Below, piece by piece: positions 17,835-26,423 of a stretch of DNA of 64,000 nucleotides. Both the position numbers and the translations under genes were made by a program. Numbering within the stretch: position 1 is the first letter of the stretch; each line of letters opens with the position of its first letter. This stretch comes from Pseudomonas sp. 7SR1 (lineage in GTDB: Bacteria > Pseudomonadota > Gammaproteobacteria > Pseudomonadales > Pseudomonadaceae): NCBI RefSeq assembly GCF_900156465.1, contig NZ_LT707064.1, forward strand, positions 2,082,001 through 2,146,000, written 5' to 3'. The notes under the pieces are model-generated. The model ran no database searches. It saw only the letters and a list, made by a program, of their open reading frames with translations, and was not told where the DNA came from.

Positions 17835-18815
17835 TCACGGCTTGGCTTCGGTCTTCGGTTGCACCATGACCCACCAGCGGGTGTGATGCTCTATCTGTAC
17901 CGGCAAGGTTGGCAGCAGCGCGGTCAAGGCCAGGTCGGTGTCGTGCAACGGGAAGCTGCCGGTGATGCGCAAATCCGCCACTTGTGGTTCGACGCCCAGG
18001 TAGCCGCGACGGTAGCGCCCCAGTTCATGGACCAGCTCTTCCAGACGGGCGTTGTCCACCACCAGCATGCCACGGGTCCATGCATCGGCACCGGGACTCA
18101 AGGCCACCGTCGGCCCGAAGCCGTTGCGGCGCATCAGCACCTGCTGGCCTTCGCGAAGAATCTGTTCCTGCTGTGTTGCCTCGGGATGGGCCGCCACGGC
18201 GGACTGCAGGACGCTCAGGCGCGTGGCGTCCTCCTCGCGCTTGACCAGGAACCGCGTACCCAGGGCACGCAGGCTGCCTTCGCGAGTCTGCACGATAAAC
18301 GGACGCGGATCGTTGTGGCCGGTTTCCACCAGGATCTCGCCTTCCTGGAGGATGATGCGCCGTTGCTTATCGTCGAAACGCACATCGAGGGCGCTGTGGG
18401 TGTTGAGGTTGATCAGCGTTCCGTCAGCCAGGCGCAGGGTGCGTTGTTCGCCCGTGGCGGTGCGCTGGTCGGCCAGCCAGTAGTCCAGCGGCAGGTAACG
18501 CTCCCCGGCAAACAGCGCCAGGCCGATCACCGCGACAATACTGGCCAGGCCGCTGCCTACCTTGCGCAACCGACGCCGGATGCTGACCCGCGACTGCAGC
18601 AACGCGGCCCGCGCCGGCCCGCTGGCCACGCTGAAACGCTGGTCGAGCATGCCCAGTTGCCGCCAGGCCCGGGCGTGTTCTTCGTCGGCGGCATGCCATT
18701 GGGCGAAGGCCTCGCGGTCCTGGGGAGTGCCGCTGCCCGAGTCCAGGGATAGTTGCCAGGCGATGGCCATGTCCAGGACGCTGGACGAAACCGGTTTGGA
18801 ATGGACCGGGTTCAT
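17835..18815 (-). CDS. FecR-family anti-sigma factor / sigma regulator
   Basis: This 326-residue inner-membrane protein relays the siderophore signal from the receptor's periplasmic domain to the ECF sigma factor. Its cytoplasmic N-terminus (about 1-85) carries the conserved WQLSLDSG and FAQWHAADEEHARAWRQL block of FecR/PupR proteins. A single membrane helix follows (LASIVAVIGLALFAGERY), then the periplasmic FecR domain (TLRLADGTLINLNTHSALDV). The ATG overlaps the sigma-factor stop (ATGA), so the pair is translationally coupled. I used the start at MNPVHSKP. Confidence 0.93.
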   Translation of the reverse strand: MNPVHSKPVSSSVLDMAIAWQLSLDSGSGTPQDREAFAQWHAADEEHARAWRQLGMLDQRFSVASGPARAALLQSRVSIRRRLRKVGSGLASIVAVIGLALFAGERYLPLDYWLADQRTATGEQRTLRLADGTLINLNTHSALDVRFDDKQRRIILQEGEILVETGHNDPRPFIVQTREGSLRALGTRFLVKREEDATRLSVLQSAVAAHPEATQQEQILREGQQVLMRRNGFGPTVALSPGADAWTRGMLVVDNARLEELVHELGRYRRGYLGVEPQVADLRITGSFPLHDTDLALTALLPTLPVQIEHHTRWWVMVQPKTEAKP

Positions 18816-19330
18816 GTCGGTTCTCCGTAAAGTGCGATGTAGCACTGACGCATGCCTTGGGCCAGGTACTGGCGCACCCTGGGAACCGAAACGCCCAGGC
18901 GCTCGGCGATCTCGGCGTGGCCGAGGCCGTCGAGGCGGTTGTAGAGGAACGCGGCGCGAGCCTTGCTCGACAGTTTGCCGAGCAGCCTATCGATATTCTT
19001 GAGGTCCTCGAGGATCAAGTGCTGTTCTTCCGGCGATGGCTGCTCGCCTTCTGGAATCAGCATCAGTTCGGTGAGATAGGCCTGCTCCAGTGCCGCCCGA
19101 CGGAAATAGTCGAACAGCAACCCCTTGGCGATCGCCACCAGGAAGGCCCGGGGTTCGCGGGGTGCCTTCAATTGCTCGCGGCCCAACAGGCGCACGAACG
19201 TATCCTGGCTCAAGTCCTCGGCCCGTTGCGGGCAGGCGACGTTGCGCCGCAACCAGGCCAATAGCCAGCCACGATGGTCACGGTACAGCGCACCAACCAG
19301 ATCACTGTGAGGGCCAGGAATTGACGACAC
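18812..19330 (-). CDS. ECF sigma factor of the iron-starvation (FecI) type
   Basis: This 172-residue extracytoplasmic-function sigma factor directs RNA polymerase to the adjacent siderophore-receptor promoter. Region 2 (about 10-75) contains RAEDLSQDTFVRLLG and REPRAFLVAIAKGLLFDYFRR. Region 4 (about 110-165) contains ARAAFLYNRLDGLGHAEIAERLGVSVPRV split across the helix-turn-helix. The FoxI/FiuI/FecI class is clear; the exact orthologue is not. A candidate Fur box sits just upstream. Confidence 0.94.
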   Translation of the reverse strand: MSSIPGPHSDLVGALYRDHRGWLLAWLRRNVACPQRAEDLSQDTFVRLLGREQLKAPREPRAFLVAIAKGLLFDYFRRAALEQAYLTELMLIPEGEQPSPEEQHLILEDLKNIDRLLGKLSSKARAAFLYNRLDGLGHAEIAERLGVSVPRVRQYLAQGMRQCYIALYGEPT

Positions 19331-19350
19331 GGAGTATCACCGATGTTTTA

Positions 19351-19369
19351 AGTAACGAGAATTGTTCGC
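19351..19369 (-). promoter_or_regulatory. Candidate Fur box upstream of the ECF sigma gene
   Basis: AGTAACGAGAATTGTTCGC matches the GATAATGAGAATCATTATC Fur consensus at about 12 of 19 positions, including the central TAA-GAGAAT core, and lies 21 bases upstream of the sigma-factor start, where a repressor would block its promoter. Iron-starvation sigma genes are normally Fur-controlled. Confidence 0.5.
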
Positions 19370-19477
19370 GATTGTGGCAGAGGCGGGGGCGGGAAAGCAA
19401 TTGGCGCCGGTCGGGTGGTGTTGCACATCCTGCATGAGGGCTGGCTCCCACAAGCGCAGCGTGTTCGCCAGCTCAGG

Positions 19478-20185
19478 TCAAAGCGAAGGGGCCTGTTGTC
19501 GCCGTTTCCATTGGCCCAGGCGCTGCTGCAGGTCCAGCGGACTCTGGATCTGTTGCTGGCGAGCGCGGCTGAACAGGATCAGCGCCAGCTCGGCGGTGGC
19601 GAGCGCGTCGGCACTGGCGTTGTGGCGATCGAAAACCTGCAGCTTGAACCAGTCGACCCATTCATCCAGGCCGGCCTTGCGCAGGTGGGCTTGGGGGGTG
19701 AGCATCGGCGCCAGGTCCGCCACGTCCAGGAACGGGTGCTGCAAGCGGTAGCCCAGGTAGTCCTTCAGTGCGCGTCCGAGCATGTGAGCATCGAACGGTG
19801 CGTGAAAAGCCAGCAGCGGACTGTCGCCGACGAACTCCATGAAGGCCAGCAGCGCCTCGGCTGGGTCGCTCCCGGCGGCGATGGCACTGGGCGCCAGGCC
19901 ATGGATCAGCACACTGGGGCCCAGTTTTTCCTTTTCGCATTGCAGGGTGCGTTCGAACTGCTGGCTGAAGTCGATGGCGCCGTCTTCGATCACTACCGCG
20001 CCAATGGACAACACCTGGTCCTTGTTCAGGTTCAGGCCGGTGGTTTCCAGGTCCACCACCACCCAGCGCTGCTCCCGCAAGCTGCACTCGCCCAGGGGCG
20101 TGGGCGTCGGCAGTTCCGCCAGGCGTCGCTGCAACGAGTCCGCAAGCATTGGCGGGGCCGGACGCAGCCAGGAAAACAGGTTCAC
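19478..20185 (-). CDS. 3'-5' exonuclease, DnaQ-like (DEDDh)
   Basis: This 235-residue protein is a DNA polymerase III epsilon-like exonuclease domain with little else. The DEDDh catalytic set is visible: Asp and Glu in VVVDLETTGLNL, Asp in FHAPFDAHMLGRAL, and the His and Asp of HNASADALATAEL. It is not DnaQ itself, which lacks this N-terminal extension. Its ATG overlaps the stop of the upstream DUF294 gene by 4 bases, so the two are expressed as a unit. Its in vivo substrate is unknown. Confidence 0.9.
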   Translation of the reverse strand: MNLFSWLRPAPPMLADSLQRRLAELPTPTPLGECSLREQRWVVVDLETTGLNLNKDQVLSIGAVVIEDGAIDFSQQFERTLQCEKEKLGPSVLIHGLAPSAIAAGSDPAEALLAFMEFVGDSPLLAFHAPFDAHMLGRALKDYLGYRLQHPFLDVADLAPMLTPQAHLRKAGLDEWVDWFKLQVFDRHNASADALATAELALILFSRARQQQIQSPLDLQQRLGQWKRRQQAPSL

Positions 20186-22122
20186 AGCTGGTACCTCAGC
20201 GTCAGGCTGCTTTGCAGGCGTTGGGCCTGGCGCAGGGATTCGCGCAGGATGCGACGGTCCAGGTGATTGAGGCTGTCGGGATCGACCCGGTTGGAATAAG
20301 GCAGGTTTTCGCGGGTCTGCAATTGGTGTTGTTGCATGCGGGTCTGCTGGATGAAGTGGTACGCCTCTTCATAGGCCGCGCCGTCCAGCGCTTCGATCAC
20401 ACCCTTGGCCACCAGCTGCCGCAGGCGCTCCAGGGTGTTGTTGGCCTCGATGCCATTGGCCAGCGCCAGCAGGCGGGCCCCATCGACGAAGGGAGTGAGG
20501 CCCTGGACTTTCAGGTCGAGGGTGGCTTTTTCGCCGTTTTTGCGGCTCAGCACGAAATCCCTGAAACGCCCCACCGGTGGCCGATGGCGCAGGGCGTTAT
20601 CGGCCATCATGCGTTGGAACAGGCGGTTATCGGCCACCTGGTCGAGAATCTGCCGGCGTAACTGTTCACAACCCTGTTCATCGCCCCAGACCACTCGCAG
20701 GTCGAAATAGATGCTCGATCCCAGCAGGTTTTCCGGCGTCGCCTCGCGAATGAACGCCGCAAAGCGCCGGGCCCATTCGGCGCGGGACAGGCACAGCTCG
20801 GGGTTGCCGGCCATGATGTTGCCCTTGCACAGGGCGAAGCCGCAGAGCGCCAGGCTCTGGTTGATCTGTTGGGCGATGGGCAACAGGAGGCCGCGAATCT
20901 GCGCCGCATGGGCCGCGTCCCGGGCCTCGAAGAGTATGCCGTTGTCCTGGTCGGTGTGCAGGGTCTGCTCCCGTCGACCTTCACTGCCGAAGCATAACCA
21001 GCTGAACGGTACGCCCGGGTCGCCCTTGTCGGCCAGGGTCAGCTCGATGACCCGGCACACCGTATGGTCGTTGAGCAAAGTGATGATATGGGTGATCTGG
21101 GTCGACGATGCGCCGTGGGCCAGCATGCGCTCCACCAGTTGGCCGATCTCGCCGCGCAGGCCTACCAGGTTCTCCACGCGCGGAGCGTTGCGAATGGTCC
21201 GTGCCAGGTGCACCAGGTCGACTCGTTGCAGCGAAAACAGGTCCCGCTCCGATACCACCCCGCACAGCCGATGCTCCTTGACCAGGCAGACATGGGCGAT
21301 GTGGCGTTCGGTCATGGCGATGGCCGCATCGAAGGCACTGTGGTCCGGCGTCAGGTAGAACGGGGTCTGGGTCATGTGCACCGCGATGGCCTGGGAAAAA
21401 TCCCCGGAACCGTCGGCCACCACATGGCGCAGGTCGCGCAGGGTGAAGATCCCCACCGGCGCTTTCTGTTCATCCACCACCACGATGCTGCCGACCTGCT
21501 GCTCGTGCATCAGCTTCACGGCTTCCCGCAGCGGCGTGTCAGGGCTGCAACTGACCGGATGACGCATCGCCAGCTCACCCAAGCGCGTATTGAGCGAGTA
21601 CTGGGTGCCGAGGGCCTGCGCGGACTTCTGCTGGACTTGCTGGTTGACCTGGTCGAGCAGGCTGCTGACCCCACGCAGGGCGAAATCGCGAAAGGGGCTG
21701 GAAAGGGCGAACAGCTTGATGAAAGCCTGCTTGTTCAATTGCAGGCAGAAGGTGTCCTCGCCAGCCCGGTGCTCGGTGCGTGTTGCGCGCTCGCCCAGCA
21801 GCGCGGCGAGGGGAAAGCACTCGCCCGTGGTGATTTCGAACGTAGTCTCGGTGCCACCCTTGGCCGAATGTGGACGCTCTCCCACTACCCGGCCCTGCTT
21901 GACGATGTAGAAATGCTCCACCGGTCCATCGGCCGGCTTGATGATGGTTTCGCCCGGAGCGTAGAACCGCAGCAGGCATTGCTCCACCAGATAAGCCAGG
22001 TGAGCGTTCTCCATCTGGTTGAACGGGGGAAAGCGCTGGAGAAACTGCAATGTGCCCTGGATGTTCTGCAACACCGCGGTTTTCCCTGCCTGGATGAAGG
22101 CGTCCGCTTTTTTCATAACCAT
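20182..22122 (-). CDS. cNMP-binding / CBS / DUF294 nucleotidyltransferase-like protein
   Basis: This 646-residue cytoplasmic protein has four domains: a cyclic-nucleotide-binding-like domain (about 30-150, FYIVKQGRVVGE), a pair of CBS domains (about 180-300, MRHPVSCSPDTPLREAVKLM and MTQTPFYLTPDHSAFDAA), a DUF294 nucleotidyltransferase domain with the GlnD-like signature GSEGRREQTLHTDQDN (about 375-395), and a DUF294 C-terminal helical domain. Such proteins probably transfer nucleotides or bind them as regulators, but no substrate is established. It is co-translated with the exonuclease and divergent from a response regulator. A start at the next Met (two codons in) is equally possible. Confidence 0.88.
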   Translation of the reverse strand: MVMKKADAFIQAGKTAVLQNIQGTLQFLQRFPPFNQMENAHLAYLVEQCLLRFYAPGETIIKPADGPVEHFYIVKQGRVVGERPHSAKGGTETTFEITTGECFPLAALLGERATRTEHRAGEDTFCLQLNKQAFIKLFALSSPFRDFALRGVSSLLDQVNQQVQQKSAQALGTQYSLNTRLGELAMRHPVSCSPDTPLREAVKLMHEQQVGSIVVVDEQKAPVGIFTLRDLRHVVADGSGDFSQAIAVHMTQTPFYLTPDHSAFDAAIAMTERHIAHVCLVKEHRLCGVVSERDLFSLQRVDLVHLARTIRNAPRVENLVGLRGEIGQLVERMLAHGASSTQITHIITLLNDHTVCRVIELTLADKGDPGVPFSWLCFGSEGRREQTLHTDQDNGILFEARDAAHAAQIRGLLLPIAQQINQSLALCGFALCKGNIMAGNPELCLSRAEWARRFAAFIREATPENLLGSSIYFDLRVVWGDEQGCEQLRRQILDQVADNRLFQRMMADNALRHRPPVGRFRDFVLSRKNGEKATLDLKVQGLTPFVDGARLLALANGIEANNTLERLRQLVAKGVIEALDGAAYEEAYHFIQQTRMQQHQLQTRENLPYSNRVDPDSLNHLDRRILRESLRQAQRLQSSLTLRYQL

Positions 22123-22373
22123 TGCGAGTCTTTTTTGAATTGTTGTGGTCGGATCTGTTCCCCATGGTCAACCTCTGCGGGTGGGGTGCCCATTGGACGT
22201 AAGTCTAGGTCTCGGCAAAGGGCCGCCATGACGGGAGAAGCCCGCGCGGCGCCCTGAAAAAAACTTCATTGAATCTTCTTGGAAAAAAATCCGACGAAGT
22301 GCACATTGAAGCGCTGCCGAACGATGTCTGACCACTGAGCCAGGGGATCGATTTCAAGAACGTAGAGAGCATC

Positions 22374-22820
22374 ATGTCCGACCACGATATTTTGAGTGAC
22401 GCCGAGCGCGAGGCGCTGAATGCCGTCATGCTGGAACCTGACCTGCCGCCGCAGCGCGTCCTGATCGTCGACGACGACAAGGATGCCCGCGAGTTGCTGT
22501 CGGAAATCCTGGCATTGGACGGCATCCGCTGCATGACCGCGGCCAGCGGGGAAACCGCGCTCAAGATGTTGGAGACCAAGCCGTCGATCGGCCTGCTGAT
22601 CACGGATCTTCGCATGGGCAATGTCGATGGACTGGAGCTGGTGCGCCTGGTGCGCGAGTCCGAGCGGGCCGCGTTGCCGATCATCATCGTGTCCGGCGAT
22701 GCCGACGTGAAAGATGCCATTGAGGCCATGCATCTGAGCGTGGTGGACTTCCTGCTCAAGCCCATCGACACCGAGAAGTTGCTGGGGCTGGTCAAGCATG
22801 AGTTGGGGATGGATCTTTGA
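22374..22820 (+). CDS. Single-domain response regulator
   Basis: This 148-residue protein is a receiver domain with a short N-terminal extension and no output domain. The acidic pocket is Asp33-35 (VLIVDDDKDAREL), the phospho-acceptor Asp78 (LLITDLRMGNVDG), the switch Ser107 (IIIVSGDAD) and Lys129 (FLLKPID). It presumably acts through protein contact. No kinase lies nearby; the divergent DUF294/exonuclease pair is its only close neighbour. The region 22123-22373 shows no other gene. Confidence 0.9.
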   Translation: MSDHDILSDAEREALNAVMLEPDLPPQRVLIVDDDKDARELLSEILALDGIRCMTAASGETALKMLETKPSIGLLITDLRMGNVDGLELVRLVRESERAALPIIIVSGDADVKDAIEAMHLSVVDFLLKPIDTEKLLGLVKHELGMDL

Positions 22821-22844
22821 GGTCGCCAGTGGAACCTGAACGGT

Positions 22845-22975
22845 GGTGAGAAAATTCATCCCCGCTGGCTGCGCAGCAGCCCAGCAAGCTGATTCCAATT
22901 AACCTGACACGCCGAGCCGACAGGCTTCAGGGTTGCCCGGCAACCCAGCGGGGATATCCCTCGCCACAAAAGCAG
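22845..22975. repeat. Diverged Pseudomonas hairpin repeat (CCCCGCTGG / CCAGCGGGG type)
   Basis: GTGAGAAAATTCATCCCCGC and, inverted 80 bases later, CCAGCGGGGATATCCCTCGC can pair, with a smaller GCTGCGCAGCAGC hairpin inside. It resembles a second common intergenic repeat of P. fluorescens, distinct from the GGGAGCGAGC REPs. It lies between the response regulator and glcB. Confidence 0.6.
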
Positions 22976-23020
22976 CGCTTGGCGTTATTTCCGGTGTTGG
23001 CATTGTTGTTACTTCCAATG

Positions 23021-23053
23021 AAAAAGCCCTGATCTTTCGATCAGGGCTTTTTG
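23021..23053 (-). terminator. Bidirectional terminator downstream of glcB
   Basis: A perfect 14-bp stem, AAAAAGCCCTGATC, TTTC loop and GATCAGGGCTTTTT, lies between the convergent response regulator and malate synthase genes and has T-runs in both directions. Confidence 0.93.
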
Positions 23054-23074
23054 CGTTGCGTCTCTATCGCTCAA

Positions 23075-25252
23075 TCACAAACCATTGGCTGCCTTGAACT
23101 CGCGACGACGGCGGTGCAGCACCGGCTCGGTGTAGCCGTTGGGCTGCTTCGTGCCTTCGATCACCAGCTCGACCGCCGCCTGGAAGGCGATGTTGCTGTC
23201 GAAGTCCGGCGCCAGCGGGCGGTACAGCGGGTCGCTGGCGTTCTGGCGATCCACCACCGGGGCCATGCGCTTGAGGCTTTCCATCACCTGGTCTTGCGTA
23301 ACGATGCCATGGCGCAGCCAGTTGGCGATGTGCTGGCTGGAAATACGCAGGGTCGCGCGGTCTTCCATCAGGCCGACATCGTTGATGTCCGGCACCTTCG
23401 AGCACCCCACGCCCTGGTCGATCCACCGCACGACATAACCCAGGATGCCCTGGGCGTTGTTGTCCAGTTCGTTCTTGATCTGCTCCGGCGTCCAGTTCGG
23501 GTTCGCGGCCAGCGGGATGGTCAGGATGTCATCCACCGAGGCGCGGGCGCGCTTGGCCAGTTCGGCCTGGCGGGCGAACACGTCGACCTTGTGGTAGTGC
23601 AGTGCGTGCAAGGCCGCGGCAGTCGGCGACGGTACCCAGGCGGTGTTGGCCCCGGCCATCGGATGGGCGATCTTCTGTTCGAGCATCGCGGCCATCAGGT
23701 CCGGCATGGCCCACATGCCCTTGCCGATCTGGGCGCGACCTTGCAGGCCGGTGCTCAGGCCAATGTCGACGTTCCAGTTCTCGTAGGCGGCAATCCACTT
23801 CTCGGCCTTCATATCCGCCTTGCGCACCATCGGACCGGCTTCCATGGAGGTGTGGATTTCATCGCCAGTGCGGTCCAGGAAGCCGGTGTTGATGAACACT
23901 ACACGTTCGCTGGCGGCCTTGATGCAGGCCTTGAGGTTGACCGTGGTACGGCGCTCCTCATCCATGATGCCGACCTTGAGGGTATTGCGCGGCAGGTTCA
24001 GCACATCTTCGATGCGACCGAACAGCTCGTTGGTGAAAGCCGCTTCCTCCGGGCCGTGCATCTTCGGCTTGACGATGTAGATAGAGCCGGTACGGCTGTT
24101 GCGCCGCGAGGTATTGCCGTTGAGGTTGTGGATCGCCGCCAGGCTGGTAACCAAGCCATCGAGGATGCCTTCCGGCACTTCGTTGCCGTGCTTGTCGAGG
24201 ATTGCGTCGATGGTCATCAGGTGGCCGACGTTGCGCACGAACAGCAACGAACGGCCGTGCAGCGTCAGGCTCGAACCGTCGACGGCGGTGTACGCCCGGT
24301 CGGCGTTCATGGTGCGGGTGAAGGTCTGGCCGCCCTTGGACACCTGCTCCGACAGGTCGCCCTTCATCAGGCCGAGCCAGTTGCGGTAGATCACCACCTT
24401 GTCGTCGGCGTCCACCGCCGCGACGGAGTCTTCGCAGTCCATGATGGTGGTCAGTGCGGCCTCCATCAGGATGTCCTTGACGCCGGCGGCGTCGGTCTGG
24501 CCAACCGGGGTGCTGGCGTCGATCTGGATTTCGAAATGCAGACCGTTGTGCTTGAGCAGCACGGCCGCCGGAGCCGAGGCGTCGCCCTGGAAACCGATCA
24601 GTTGGGCATCGTCACGCAGGCCGCTGTTGCTGCCACCCTTGAGGGTGACGACCAGCTTGCCGTCGACGATTTTATAAGCGGTGGAATCGACATGAGAGCC
24701 TGCCGCCAGGGGAGCGGCTTCGTCGAGGAAGGCGCGTGCGAAGGCGATGACCTTGTCGCCGCGTACCTTGTTGTAGCCTTTGCCTTTCTCCGCGCCATCG
24801 GCTTCGCTGATGGCGTCGGTGCCGTACAGGGCGTCGTACAGAGAGCCCCAGCGGGCGTTCGAGGCGTTCAGGGCGAAGCGGGCGTTCATGACCGGCACCA
24901 CCAGTTGCGGGCCGGCCATGCGGGCAATCTCGTCATCGACGTTTTGCGTCGTGGCCTGGAAATCCGCTGCTTCTGGCAGCAGATAACCGATGTCTTGCAG
25001 GAAGGCTTTGTAAGCCACGGCATCAAGGGCCTGGCCGGCACGTGCCTGGTGCCAGGCATCGATACGTGCCTGGAAATCGTCGCGTTTGGCGAGTAGGGCT
25101 TTGTTCTTCGGCGCCAGGTCGTGGATGACCTTGTCGGCACCGGCCCAGAACGCGTCGGCGGTGAGGCCGGTTCCGGGAATGGCTTCGTTATTCACGAAGT
25201 CGAACAGGACTTTGGCGACCTTAAGGCCACCGACTTGAACGTGTTCAGTCAT
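23075..25252 (-). CDS. glcB: Malate synthase G
   Basis: GlcB condenses glyoxylate with acetyl-CoA to malate in the glyoxylate bypass and in glycolate use. The 725-residue length matches the G isoform exactly. Family signatures include [35 protein letters not shown] and the C-terminal [17 protein letters not shown] chose the ATG opening [19 protein letters not shown] over one four codons upstream. It is monocistronic, with its own terminator. Confidence 0.97.
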   Translation of the reverse strand: MTEHVQVGGLKVAKVLFDFVNNEAIPGTGLTADAFWAGADKVIHDLAPKNKALLAKRDDFQARIDAWHQARAGQALDAVAYKAFLQDIGYLLPEAADFQATTQNVDDEIARMAGPQLVVPVMNARFALNASNARWGSLYDALYGTDAISEADGAEKGKGYNKVRGDKVIAFARAFLDEAAPLAAGSHVDSTAYKIVDGKLVVTLKGGSNSGLRDDAQLIGFQGDASAPAAVLLKHNGLHFEIQIDASTPVGQTDAAGVKDILMEAALTTIMDCEDSVAAVDADDKVVIYRNWLGLMKGDLSEQVSKGGQTFTRTMNADRAYTAVDGSSLTLHGRSLLFVRNVGHLMTIDAILDKHGNEVPEGILDGLVTSLAAIHNLNGNTSRRNSRTGSIYIVKPKMHGPEEAAFTNELFGRIEDVLNLPRNTLKVGIMDEERRTTVNLKACIKAASERVVFINTGFLDRTGDEIHTSMEAGPMVRKADMKAEKWIAAYENWNVDIGLSTGLQGRAQIGKGMWAMPDLMAAMLEQKIAHPMAGANTAWVPSPTAAALHALHYHKVDVFARQAELAKRARASVDDILTIPLAANPNWTPEQIKNELDNNAQGILGYVVRWIDQGVGCSKVPDINDVGLMEDRATLRISSQHIANWLRHGIVTQDQVMESLKRMAPVVDRQNASDPLYRPLAPDFDSNIAFQAAVELVIEGTKQPNGYTEPVLHRRRREFKAANGL

Positions 25253-25687
25253 TGCTTGCCTCACTCTGCTCAGCTATTTCGCTTTTCAGCTCTCGAATTT
25301 GACAATGAAGCCTCGGGACATTTAAAGCACAAACCCCGGAACCAGTACATGCCATCACTGGCGGCTGGGTATCAAGCCTTGCGGATAGGGCTTTTCAGGG
25401 ATGCGACTGCGCCTTGAGCCGACATCGGTCCAACATTATGTAGTGCGCGCTGCGGAATACTACATGATCAGTTGCGGTTGTGAAAATTAGACTAATTGCG
25501 TCGTTCCGCGACCGACTAAAGCAGTACAGTCACGGCGAGGCATGAGATGTTCTCAAAAAACAGATGAATTGTTCCAGATAAAAATAAAAAACTGTACACG
25601 ATTTGCCAGATGTCCATCTGGGCGCATGTGTCACAGGAGGGTGTGCTCTGCCTATACTTTCGCTTCTCACAACAAGAGGGCTGCGCC
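25253..25687. other. Divergent glcB / ACT-protein promoter region
   Basis: This 435-base region has no gene I can support. It holds the inverted repeat at 25438-25465 and, close to the ACT-protein start, a TATACT -10 candidate at 25653-25658 with TGTCAC 18 bases before it. The part near 25560-25600 is AT-rich. Confidence 0.55.
25438..25465. promoter_or_regulatory. Inverted repeat ATGTAGT-N14-ACTACAT upstream of glcB
   Basis: Seven-base arms ATGTAGT and ACTACAT are perfect inverted repeats separated by 14 bases, about 190 bases upstream of the glcB start. The size and symmetry suit a dimeric regulator, but I do not recognise the protein. Confidence 0.4.
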
Positions 25688-26206
25688 ATGGACCACTTGG
25701 TCATCACAGTTTTTGCCCCGGACCGGCCCGGGCAGGTCGAGCGCATTGCCGACTGCATCGCCGCGCATGGGGGTAACTGGCTGGAAAGCCGCATGTCGCG
25801 CCTGGCCGGGCAATTCGCCGGGATCTTGCGCATCAGCGCCCCGGCCGAATCCCAGGAAGCGCTGATCGAAGCCTTGCAGGGGCTGTCGGTGAATGGCATT
25901 CGCGTCCTGATCGCAGAAAGCACGGTGGAGCAATCCTGCGACTGGAAACCCATTGCCATGGAACTGGTGGGTAACGACCGTCCCGGTATCGTGCGGGACA
26001 TCACTCGATTGCTGAGCGAACAGGGTGTCAACGTCGAGCGCCTGGTGACCCATGTCGGGCCGGCGCCGATGAGCAGCGAGTTGTTGTTTCACGCCGAAGC
26101 GATCCTGGGCGTGCCGTTGACCCTGTCGCTGGACACCTTGCAGGAACGCCTGGAAACCCTGGCCGATGAGTTGATGGTGGAGCTCAAGCTCAGCGACGAA
26201 GCGTGA
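25688..26206 (+). CDS. GcvR-like double-ACT-domain regulator
   Basis: This 172-residue protein consists of two ACT domains (about 1-75 and 85-165), like E. coli GcvR, which tempers activation of glycine-cleavage genes by GcvA. Typical segments are ITVFAPDRPGQVERIADCIA and ELVGNDRPGIVRDITRLLSE, each starting an ACT fold. I chose the ATG at 25688 because a ribosome site (GAGGG) precedes it and homology starts there. No partner gene is adjacent. Confidence 0.88.
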   Translation: MDHLVITVFAPDRPGQVERIADCIAAHGGNWLESRMSRLAGQFAGILRISAPAESQEALIEALQGLSVNGIRVLIAESTVEQSCDWKPIAMELVGNDRPGIVRDITRLLSEQGVNVERLVTHVGPAPMSSELLFHAEAILGVPLTLSLDTLQERLETLADELMVELKLSDEA

Positions 26207-26212
26207 CGAAGG

Positions 26213-26360
26213 TTATCCAAGGAAAAACTGCGCCTGCCTGTGGATAACCTGTAGAGACCCGGCTCCAGCCCAAGCCCGCCGGGCCTCGGCGAGGAATGCT
26301 CAAAAAATCATCAGTTTTCAAGGGCTTGTGCACAAACGGCGGGGATCACGCTGTGGATAA
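26213..26360. promoter_or_regulatory. Cluster of DnaA-box-like 9-mers
   Basis: Two exact TGTGGATAA sites (26239-26247 and 26352-26360), the reverse complement of TTATCCACA, and a weaker opposed TTATCCAAG (26213-26221) lie in one 217-base gap between convergent genes. They could titrate DnaA or simply be chance; the gap has no gene. Confidence 0.45.
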
Positions 26361-26378
26361 CCTTGGGAAGGATGAGCG

Positions 26379-26401
26379 CAGGCCACGCCAGACGTGGCCT
26401 G
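26379..26401. terminator. Perfect hairpin downstream of rarD and the ACT gene
   Basis: CAGGCCACG-CCAGA-CGTGGCCTG is a 9-bp perfect stem between two convergent genes. No T-run follows directly on either strand, so it may be a weak or factor-assisted terminator. Confidence 0.55.
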
Positions 26402-26423
26402 TAGAGGGTTGTGCGTTTTTTGA

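Noticed and set aside
23051..25096. Long plus-strand frame antisense to glcB (681 codons)
   Set aside because: Frame shadow of malate synthase; its composition (His, Gln, Val, Gly rich) is typical of antisense GC-rich frames.
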